From assembly GCA_902729315.2 (NCBI GenBank), contig LR746265.1:2150892-2214891 (forward strand): 64,000 nt of DNA, read 5' to 3'. Under the pieces are notes generated by a model. It saw only the letters and a list, made by a program, of their open reading frames with translations, searched no databases and had not been told where the DNA came from. Below, in pieces: positions 34,889-44,245 of the stretch. This DNA comes from Spirodela intermedia. Taxonomy: Eukaryota; Streptophyta; Magnoliopsida; Alismatales; Araceae. The position numbers were made by a program, and so were the translations under genes. Each line of letters opens with the position of its first letter. Positions within the stretch are counted from its first letter, which is position 1.

Positions 34889-36360
34889 CCCAAAGCGGTA
34901 GTACCCCAGAAGGTGCAAATAGTTAGCTCATCACGACACCGCCACCCGCAGAAATTTGCTGAAACCAAAAGAACAAGATCGATCATTCGCGAAGTTTCTA
35001 TGGAATAGCATGGATTAGGGATACAGGTGCGGAAATGTCCTAAATTCAACAAATAATTGGCTACATATTTCATTCACCGTCGCACCATCCCCAACCATAC
35101 AGTAACCAAGCCGGAATTTCCATTGAACCGTGAAGAAGAATTGAAGAAAGGATTGAACGGAGAGCCGCCGCCCAATCGAGGTAGAAAATTGACGGTACCT
35201 GGTTCGTTTGAATCGCATCAGAATCTGCGTTCCAACTCTCGCCGGGAGCTTATTCTGCGGAGGTTCCTCTATCTATCCGGTCAACGTCCAGAGACGAATG
35301 ATCCCTCGCCGATCGTCGCTCCAGGTAATCACGCAGAAACAGCGCCAATAGCGACCTCGGTACCGGCGTCCCAGGGCCGACCGAGCACGAAGAGAGTTAA
35401 ACTACTCGGAAAAGCCACGGATGCTCAGATGGGCAGGCGGCTTCTTCGTGGCACTTCAAGTTTCCACGAGCGTCTGCGATTTGAAGAAGAATTGGCCTTC
35501 CGGGGGAGGGGCGACGCGGGAGAGATCAGATCTCGAGTCCCGACGTTTTGTGTGGGCTCCCCACGCTGCCGATCCCCCCCCCTCAAAAAAACCTTTTTAT
35601 CTCCCCCTCTCCCACTTTCCACCTCCTTCTTTAAATATTTCCACCGACGCGACCAGCCATCCTTCCGACCCAGAGGCTTCCATTTTTCTAACCGGCGACG
35701 GCCGATCATCGCAGCACTGCTGCTCCTGCTATCGTAGCTCCTCTCATATTGGCGCCGCCGCTGTTGATCCTTTTACCGTTACCACTCCCCAGAGATTTCC
35801 ACCGAGCCAGACTCCCACCGCCAACCACCCCTCCTGCGGATATTTCGCATCGCCATAATCCTCTCATCTTCTCTGCAGATACTTAATTAATCGCTTGTTG
35901 ATAACATGAATTCAATGCAATGACAGAGAGGTGGGTGCCCCACCTCCTCGTCCCCCCCCGCCCCAACAACACAACTGGACTCTCTCTCTCTGGATCACCA
36001 GAGGCGGAGCAATTCCAGAAAATTACCTGGAGAAGAGAAACCTTTTGCTGGCTGGCCTCCAGACGATGACGACGACGACAGATTTTGCGTGGATCAGAAG
36101 CTGACGTCATTTACCATGCTCCATCGAGAGACGTTAAAATCGGGCAATAAATCGGCCCGTTTTAACAGAAATTGGGCTGAGCAAGTCGTGGAGTAAATAA
36201 TCAGTCAGTCTCGGCCCAGTATTTAACTGGGCCGGTCCAATAATCACCCACCCCATCGTGGTCCTCACAGAGCGCCGGTACGTGCGCTGGCTGCTGGGGT
36301 GGACCCCCGGGGCGAAGAAGGAATGTGAAGGGAGACGGAAGATCCGTTGGAAACGCAATC
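34889..36360. other. BSK 5' leader and promoter region
   Basis: GC-rich from about 35150. Several overlapping frames on both strands (the longest, 226 codons, at 35057-35737) lack family resemblance and probably reflect high GC content. GGCCCA/TGGGCC boxes at about 36170-36235 mark likely promoter sequence. A 5' UTR intron is possible but not resolved. Confidence 0.4.
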
Positions 36361-36371
36361 CGAACGGTCAG

Positions 36372-36384
36372 TTCTAGAAGTTTC
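36372..36384. promoter_or_regulatory. Perfect three-unit heat-shock element
   Basis: TTCTAGAAGTTTC fits the TTCnnGAAnnTTC consensus with no mismatch. It is in the GC-rich spacer between the divergent BSK and MIR393 genes, about 1.5 kb from the BSK start codon and 1.2 kb before the MIR393 TATA box. Confidence 0.55.
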
Positions 36385-36816
36385 CGCCGTAATGAGGCCC
36401 ATTTAGGCCCACGAAAGGCGGGGGCTTTGCTCTCCCCGCCAGCGGCGAGGCCGGAGGATCCGAGGCGGCGGGTCCTCGCCCTCACCGAAATTCACCCTTC
36501 CCCAGTTGGGAAAGGAACGTCCTTTTCTCGGATCAATGAAGTGGGAGGTGAAGAGACTCTTTCTTCTTCTTCTTCAGCGGGTCGGTCGCAACTGGTAGTG
36601 GCCATCGCTGTTATTTCCAGACAAGGCCCATCAGCTTTTCCGCTTGACGGGACTGTCCGTCCCCCGTGACCCGTATCTCCCAGACCGAAGGGGCCCCTTC
36701 TTCTCCCTCTGCGTGCGCCACCGCCGCCGGCGTTCGGGCTGCGGCGCCACCGCTCTTCGGGGCTTGGAAACCTCGGAAGTCATGTCACCGGCGGCTGATA
36801 AATACAGACGAGCGAG

Positions 36817-36824
36817 TATAAATA
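36817..36824 (+). promoter_or_regulatory. Candidate TATA box (TATAAATA) in the spacer
   Basis: Plus-strand TATAAATA 433 bp downstream of the heat-shock element. A 60-codon frame starts at ATG 36909 (MATGEGSDSANDNP), with no known relatives. It could start an unannotated transcript or be chance. Confidence 0.3.
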
Positions 36825-37615
36825 AAGAGAATGGGGCCCATCCTTATCCCCCATCCCTGGGACTCGCTCGGCAACTAGCAGAAACGATAACGCCGTGCCC
36901 CGGTGGAAATGGCGACGGGGGAAGGATCCGACTCTGCAAATGACAACCCGATATGGTCAACGGCTATCCACCCGCCACCTTCTCCCGCCGCAGGAAGTCT
37001 CGCCGGAGAGGGAATACTCCGGTGCCGGCAAACGAGGGGCCGGGGTGAGATCCCGATAGGGAAAGGTTCGTCGCAACGACGAGTTAGCTAGCTCGCTCGT
37101 TGGGGCGGCGCCGTCAGGGATGGACCACCGTGGGCGGTGGGAACGGTGAAGGGGGTCCTCCCACCCCGTGGAGAAATGCCTAATTTCAACACTGTATATT
37201 TCTATTTGTATTAATGGCCCGTTTGACAAAGAGTTCCGCGTCTCTTAGTAAATTTACATCTGTCCCCCTGCCTTCCTTTCAATTTGCATCGGACGTAAAT
37301 ATTTTTTATGACGCGAATGCCCTGCTTCAGGGGTATTTATGACTTTTATCGTCGGAACAAACAAGTACCTGACGTGGGCTCTCCTGTGGGCCCCGCTGAA
37401 GTGGGCCCGCCAGCCGCTACAATGGAATGCATGAGGAGGAGACGTAGCGACCGCTAGCTAACTCATCAACCACCGCCGCCCCCACGGAGCTCAAGCGGAT
37501 TGGTGGATGCTCCTCTCTTCCTCCGGCGAAGGGCTTCTTTCTTCCCGCCCGACTCTCCTTCCTCTTTCCTCCCTCCTCCCCACGGTAGAACTTAATGCCC
37601 AAACTCTCTGACTCC

Positions 37616-37623
37616 TATAAATA
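37616..37623 (+). promoter_or_regulatory. TATA box of the MIR393 gene
   Basis: TATAAATA preceded by CTGACTCC and followed about 30 bp later by a C/CT-rich stretch suitable for transcription start, 86 bp before the mature miRNA. This agrees with a short 5' arm on the primary transcript. Confidence 0.65.
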
Positions 37624-37687
37624 TGCTCCTCCTCACCCCCCCCAACCCTCTCCCCCCCCGGACCTCCTCTATCCCTGGTATGGGCTC

Positions 37688-37808
37688 CTCAGGCAGCCGA
37701 CGGAAAATTCCAAAGGGATCGCATTGATCCTCTCTCTTCTCTCTCTCTCTCCTTCCCATAGTTTACAGGATCATGCCATCCCTTTGGAATTTTCCGTCCA
37801 AGGCCTCT
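37688..37808 (+). ncRNA. MIR393: MIR393 precursor hairpin
   Basis: The 22-nt segment 37709-37730 matches the conserved plant miR393 sequence (TCCAAAGGGATCGC then ATTGATCC). The opposite arm, 37770-37790, is the expected star strand (ATCATGCCATCCC then TTTGGAAT). The lower stem continues to pair: CCGACGGAAAATTCC (37698-37711) against GGAATTTTCCGTCC (37786-37799), and the loop is the CT-rich stretch 37731-37765. miR393 directs cleavage of TIR1/AFB auxin-receptor mRNAs and so tunes auxin response; this role is family knowledge. The gene is on the plus strand, divergent from the BSK gene. Primary transcript ends are not resolved. Confidence 0.95.
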
Positions 37809-39718
37809 TCTTCTTCTTCTACTCCCCCTCTCGCTCGCGTGGAGAGGACTCGGACCCAAGGTGCGTCGTTCTTCTCCTCATCTCCCCGTGTGATTTTCTT
37901 CTGGCCGTGACGCTCTCGGGTTTGCAGCACGGTTCGTTTTTGTTTCTCTCCGTTCCCTTGTTGAGCTTGGAGGGTGAAAGGAGGAGATCGCTCGCTCGCT
38001 CTCTCGCCCTCCTCCTCCGTCTCTCCGCCGCCTGATCTGCCCGGTCTTAAACTTCGCCGCCGTGAAGTCGCCGGAGCCCTTTCCACGATCAACAACATCT
38101 ACAACTCTGCAGTCTCGTGGAGGAGAGGATTTGAAATACGACCGCCCGCCGGAGCTGATTCATTCACAGCCGCGCTGAGAGCTGGCCGTCGTCCCCACCT
38201 GCTTCTTCCAGCTGCGTGGGCGCGCGTGTGATTTAAGCGGGCCAACCACCGGCGGCGGGATGTGGCCCGGCGGGCCACGCCGGCAGCCCCACCGCCGTCG
38301 GGATGCCCGAGAGAGAGAGAGAGAGAGAGATGGCGTTAATAGGCGCCATTACCGCGTCGCAGTCCGCTGCAGCTGTAGATGTCGGCAACGGAGCCCCCCT
38401 TCCCCCCGCTACCGCCCAGGGCCACGGCGGATCCGCCAGGCTCCTGGCTGCCTCATTTTTTCACCAACTTTGGTCGTTCAATTATTTCCCATAAGATTAC
38501 GTCGAAATAATATTATGCGTATATTCGTCTATACCCTTGAAGAACGCTGATGTGAGTAAGGTTTGACGGCGACGATCGGTCCACGTACGATATCATACAC
38601 ACATTTGTTTGTTCTATAACGTAAACGGCTTATGGAGAATAATTCCACCGTCAATTCTTTGAACCCCCGACTATTATTTCGTTTCAGGTAAAGAAAAATT
38701 AACTATTAATATTCAAAAACTACTTAAATTAAATATTTTAAAACAAAAATACGATATATACTCATAGAAGGGAGAGAAGTCTGTAATCTATGTACGTTAG
38801 CCTTTGTCAACGCCATGGTCAACTCCTACTAAACTACAAGAACCACACACAAAAAGTGCCACTAATAGAAAGAGACCATAAAATGCTCTAGGGGCTGAAC
38901 TCTTCAAGTCCAACCTCAACACGTGTCCACTATCAACTCCACTTGCAATTTAATAATAATACCCAATTAAACAACTTATTAAAAAATAATTTCTCAATTA
39001 ACCTCCTTTGGTTCATATAATTGATATTGGTTCTTGGCCTTGGTTCCCTTGTTCGATCGAGTTGACTCCCACACATAAATCCCTAGTTTATGTTTTATAT
39101 ACATTAAATTTATAGATATATAGTTTAATCCCCCCATATCATTATTGTGAATATCTGCATTTTTTTTCTCTACATCCTTCACAAGTAGTTGAATGTTGTG
39201 GCAAATACTGATTATATTTTATTAAATATTTTTCATTAACTAATTATACGAATTTGTGCTTGTAGGCAATAACAGGTTACAACCAACAAGATTTCTTGAT
39301 ATTTTTTCGCACAAAATATTATCTTAAAGTCCGAAAAAGGATTTTGATGAAAAAAAATCGTAATGTTTCCTACTTTCTCAAATCCTACTCGCCACATTAA
39401 ATGCTGGTATTTTATATACACCATGAAACATGTATTTAAAGATATAGTGACAATATTCATATTTAAATATCATTAGAAAAAGAAATGTCCATGTTATTAA
39501 CTTTATATGCTCCATTAACGAGCATATCCTTCAGCACTCTCGTGGGAGAGATCACATGTTCTATGTATTTCATATGTAGATAAAGATATATAAATCTTTT
39601 ACGAAGACACCGAAGTTGGGAAATCCAAGGCAAAAATGGACGAGGGACTTTAGATAAATTTACCGTGTTGTAAGGTGAAGATATCCAGGAGTATTTGTGG
39701 ATATATCTGGAGGCGGCT
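37809..39718. other. MIR393 downstream region and spacer
   Basis: 37809-38460 is GC-rich with overlapping short frames and a GA run (38309-38330); it may be part of the primary miRNA transcript. 38460-39700 is AT-rich with nothing recognisable. Confidence 0.45.
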
Positions 39719-39859
39719 CGGGCTCGAGCCCGTGGCTGGGACTGGGCCGAACCTGGTCGGTTGGGCTGGTCCGGGCCAACCTTCAAAAAGTTCGGCCATC
39801 AATATTACTGTGATTTAAATCGGAAACTTTTGAGAGCGTCCAGAAGAAAACTAGGGTTT
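39719..39859 (+). promoter_or_regulatory. Site II / telo-box promoter of the small basic protein gene
   Basis: TGGGCC at 39743-39748, TGGGCT at 39762-39767 and CGGGCC at 39772-39777 lie before a telo-box TAGGGTTT at 39852-39859, 48 bp upstream of the ATG. This pairing is characteristic of ribosomal-protein and ribosome-biogenesis gene promoters. A 14-bp palindrome built on CTCGAG (39719-39732) sits at the upstream edge. Confidence 0.6.
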
Positions 39860-39906
39860 CGGGCGGGACTGTTCGAACTCCAGGGCACGACCGCGGTGCC
39901 GGCAAG

Positions 39907-40592
39907 ATGTCCAAGAAGAACAATCTGGGAAAGAGGAGAAGGCAGCACGAATTCGAGCTTCAGAGTAATGATTCCACTCCCGATAGAGATGATCTGCCCT
40001 TTCCTCGCTTCTCATGGCAATCTCCTTCCCGATACTCATATTTTTATTTTCTCCTGCCGCATCAGAAGAAAAAGAAGAGAAGGAGAAGAGAGCGAAGAAG
40101 CTGCAGGCAATAAAATCCAAGATGAAGGTCAGATCGGTTCTTCTCCTGGACACGTATCTCTTCTTCAGCTATTTTCTGTTTCCTTCTCCCGCTTATTTCG
40201 TGAGATGCCGACGACCAAGAGCAAACCGTTCAATCCGATATGCTTTCACATTCTCGTTGTCACCATATCGACCATCTCCTCGATTTTTTTTTTCCATTTA
40301 TGTTGTGGATTTGAGTCTCATCTATGCGAGTCTCGTCTTCCATTTATGCCTAAATTTTGCTTCTGGTTGTTGGATAATGCAATCAATTTTGTTCATCCGT
40401 CACCGTGAACTTGTCATCCTCTTCATCGACCTGCCTTGATGACTTTTATTGCTATCCCCATAGGTTGATGGCTGTGAGAAGAAAAAGAAGAAAAACTCGG
40501 GTGGATTTCAAGTTGGAAAGAGAAAGGTGAAGACCAAGCTCTCGGCATTGTCCAAGGCTAAGGCCGCCCAGGCCATGGAGATCGTAAAGTAG
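39907..40592 (+). CDS. Small Lys/Arg-rich protein, 82 residues, probably nucleolar
   Basis: Three exons, 39907-39964, 40066-40127 and 40464-40592, join in frame (58+62+129 nt, 82 residues). Protein features in order: MSKKNNLGKRRRQHEF; a charged KEKEEKEKRAKKLQ helix; a KKKKKN tract; the block FQVGKRKVKTKLSALSKAKA; end AMEIVK. It resembles small conserved plant proteins of unknown function. The very basic composition and the telo-box/site II promoter suggest ribosome assembly or another nucleolar role; that is inference, not a domain hit. Donors (AGA/GTAATG, AAG/GTCAG) and acceptors (CATCAG/AA, CCATAG/GT) are good, and the single frame across three short exons argues for a real gene despite its size. 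Confidence 0.75.
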
Positions 40593-42120
40593 ATACATGT
40601 GACCTCTATTCGCTAAATCACGCTGACCCATGTCAAAGGGAAAGGGGCACCGATTTTGCTCAAGTTGTTCCTTTTTTTTTTTTTTTTTTCCTACGCATCT
40701 AAGAATGCTGTTTCGAATACTCAGGCACCTATTATAATGTTTATTTGGTACAAGCTCTGGTGGTTTTCCTTTCACCAAATCAGAAGCCTCTCTCCTCTTT
40801 TGAGCATAACTTGTCTCGCTTATGGGCAAGCTTGATCATATGGTGTTCATACTATGAAATTCCTGCGAACTTTATTGCCGGGGCTGTCTATTTTTTTCCT
40901 TAGAAATCACTGCAAACTCTCTTGACGACGATCTTATTTTCGTTTATTTTTTTATATCCATACCTCTTTTTGCAATCTCGTGGTAGAGCTCCTTTGTTTG
41001 ATCCCCCTCACAGTTCAGTTTATCCAAGATTCTTTCTTCACTGGATGATTCCCAGTTCTAGAATCATGGGCATCGTTCTGTCCGATTGATCTGGTGACCA
41101 ATCGTTGATCAAACCAGAGTTGGACTTTGGGAATCAAAACCCGAATGAATCATGGAAAGTTTGACCTCTGGGATCAGTTTCTGAATATAATCCGCCGCAC
41201 TCTCATCAAAACTTTCCACTCAGAATCGGTTATTCAAAAACAGCTACTGGTAACTGGCACCTTTTTTTCTTCCCTTTTTTTGTTTGGGCTGGTTGACTTT
41301 TCGGGTGTTCATCTTCCATCCCAGCTCATACCTGTTCTCGGGAGGATGGATGTATATGGTTTTGATGTTCTTCGTGGCAGCCATTGCCTGAAAGATGAAG
41401 AAGAATGTCATAGTTCTTGGTGTACCCATTCCCTGAAAGATGACCAGGCAGAGTCCTCTCTGCCAGGTGGGGAAAGCATCTGCTGGCCTCTTCAGATCCT
41501 CTTCATCTGTGAACTGAGAACCAGTCATAAAAACTTGTCTTTTTTTTTTCTTCTGGGGAAGAACAATCAATCATCTGGGTCGGGTTTGAAGACCAATATT
41601 TCCCGTAAGAAGGTTTTTTTGTAAGCATAAAATCCTCGCGGTTTGTGGGCCCAGCGTTAAAAGCCCAAAATTGACACTCCGTAACAGGCCTTTGGAGAAA
41701 GCGACGTGTCGGCGGTAAATTCTTCGAGTTCGGAGGCCAAGTGGCCCCGGATCCCACGTCAGCATTCCTCTCGAAGCGCACGGCCACAGTGGAAGCACTG
41801 CTGCCACCAACGGCCCTCAATCTCTGGGTCAAATCAGAAAAAGTCTGCACCGCCCATCTGTTGGGCCCGGCCAGAGATCATGTTGTTGGGCGGCTGAGAT
41901 AAGGTGGGACTTAGCGCCAAAAGCATGCCGCCGACGCGTGTGGGTCGGTAGATCACCGTTACCTCCCCCCAGCTTCCTTAACTGTCAATATTTACGCTTA
42001 AACCTTGTTAATGTGACTCGATATTTCGTATGATTGGGGGGGAGGGGTTGGCGGTGTTCGTCGACTTATTCGCTTAGAGGTTATCCGATTCGAACCCACG
42101 AGACGGAGACAGATATATCC
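40593..42120. other. Spacer between the small basic protein gene and the AHL gene
   Basis: Starts with the likely 3' UTR of the small gene (T-run at 40672-40689). A 165-codon plus-strand frame at 41127-41624 resembles no family and has poly-T-derived Phe runs, so it is not called. 41640-42000 is GC-richer with ACGT and GGCCCA elements, probably the upstream promoter of the AHL gene. Confidence 0.4.
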
Positions 42121-43611
42121 TTCACACTCTCTCTCTCTCCTCTCTCTCCTCTCTCTCTCTCTCTCTGTCTATCTTGGTGTGAGGCCAGCGTCCATTGTGA
42201 TCTCCTCGCAGTTGCAGACTCTCATCTCTCTCGGGGAGGGGAAGCATTCGAGGCGTCGAGGGAGGAGGGCAAAGAATGGAGAGGGGGAGGGGGAGGGGGA
42301 GTAGGAGGAGGAGGGACGTGAGGGGAGTGGAGATCTGATGGGGAACAGAGCGAGCTCGGGGTACGGTTGGTCTTAGCGCATTTATTGGCCTCCTCCGATG
42401 GCGATGATGGTGGTGGTGCTGTCGGTGGGGTCGCCGTTGCGGTTTTGGGTGGGGGGCAGTGGAGACTGAATCAGGTGGAGGTCAGCTCTGGAGATTTTGC
42501 CGATTATTGGCGCGAGTTATTAGGTCTCCTCCTGCCGTCACTGGGCATCGACCTCCTCTGCAACTTCTGCGTCGTCCGCGTTTGAATCTGCAAGCTGCTT
42601 CTGAGACCTCTCTTTGGCATTTACGCATGGCCAGTGCTCTCCCATCTCTTCTCCCTCGGGTGCAGTCTCATTGATGGCACTTCACTACAAATCTGCTTTT
42701 CTGTTTCCCAAGGAAGAAGTCTCAACGCTAGGGTTCTAAAGAACCGCTCGCACTTGTAGTAACCTCTCTGTGTGTGTTTCTTTTATATTTTTATTCAACC
42801 TTTTGGCCACCCTCCTACTCTCCCTCGTTCGTCTGAACTGTATAGTCTCTCTGTTGTCCGCTGAAGGAAAGACTTGTTTTTTCACCCCTCTCATGATCGA
42901 GATCGCAGAGGTGTGATATAGTTCTCACAGAGCTGACGTTATAGAAGGCTGGATGCTTCTCTGGTCCCAACTTTTCTTCCTGGGAGTTCCTTCTTTGTTC
43001 CTTAGGTTCTGAGGTGGCTGAAGGATTTTTTTATACTCGACTTGCTTTCCCATTTTAAAGCGATTATCCACAGAATCTCGGCGCCTTTCGGAGGGTGGCA
43101 AAGGGCGAATCTGGTGGTCCACTATGAGCTCCTATTCTGGCATTCCGCTTTCTTCTGCCACTTCATCTTGTGTCTTTCTGCCCAAGTTAAAAAATTGTTG
43201 GTGAATCTTCAAGCTTTGTTGGCTACCTCGTGTTGAATCTCGGCTTTGTTAGTACTTCTCGATCCATATCTCTCTTTCTCTCTCCGTTTCTCTCTCTCCT
43301 TTTAATCTTGTCAATCTCTTCCATCTACCTGCAGCCTTTGGCCTCATATTTATTTACTAGAACCGAATAAATTCGGTTTCGAACCCTGAACGTACATCTA
43401 TAAGCTTCCGTGTAGTCCGTTGGTCGTTTGTACTCATCACATTTCTCCTGCATTGGCCTTCTTCGTTTCGCATTCTGTTCTCCTTACCTTGTGCACCCTT
43501 CGTGCAGAAGGATCTCAGGTTGCTCTCATGCGTTGCCTCCTTATCGAGTGAAACTTGCTGATCAATTTTCTTGATCAATTTTCTTTCACGGGGGTACTTT
43601 CTATTCTATGC
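42121..43611 (+). other. Long 5' leader of the AHL gene with CT repeats (likely contains an intron)
   Basis: Pyrimidine repeats at about 42126-42167 and 43267-43300 and GC-rich leader-like sequence lie before the AHL start. Several short upstream frames exist, for example at 42367 and 43042. A leader intron is likely but its ends are not decidable by eye. Confidence 0.4.
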
Positions 43612-44199
43612 ATGGAAGGGAGGAATGGAATGGCGATGTCTGGACCCGCGTCTTACTACATGCATAGAGGCATGGCGACGTCCGGCTCTGGATCGCAGAC
43701 GGGGTTACATTCCCCGCCAGGCATGCGGCCTTTGCCCAGCCCGTCAGGTAGCTTGCCTGTGCGATCAACAAATATAAGTGGAGGGTCTGTCGGTCCAGGA
43801 TTTCAGGTGGAGCCTTCACCCACCCTTTGCCAGCCTGGTGTCAACATCGGGAATCAAGGAAGCAGTGTAGCTCAAGTGGAGCCTGTAAAGAGAAAGAGGG
43901 GAAGGCCTCGAAAGTACGGACCCGACGGGACCATGTCTTTGGGCCTCTCCCCTCTGTCCTCTACTGGCCCTGGTGCTGGATCAAGCCCTGGGAGTTCCGG
44001 AGTGGTATCAATGGCTGGATCTGGGTCAGCCCCGCCTCCTCAGAAGCGGGGCAGAGGACGCCCACCAGGAACGGGGAGGAAGCAACAGCTAGCTTCCTGT
44101 GGTGAGCTTATGCATGCTGTTGTTCAGAGTGCTCATATATTGCTCATTTCGTTTTTGTATATTTCTTGTTCCACATGTCTTTTCATTAAATATTCTTTA

Positions 44200-44245
<46 letters not shown>

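Noticed and set aside
35057-35737. 226-codon plus-strand frame opposite the BSK leader
   Set aside because: Low-complexity Arg/Ser/Pro content, no family resemblance, overlaps equally open frames on other phases in GC-rich DNA.
41127-41624. 165-codon frame between the small basic gene and AHL
   Set aside because: Contains poly-T-encoded Phe runs, no domain, no neighbouring exon that extends it.
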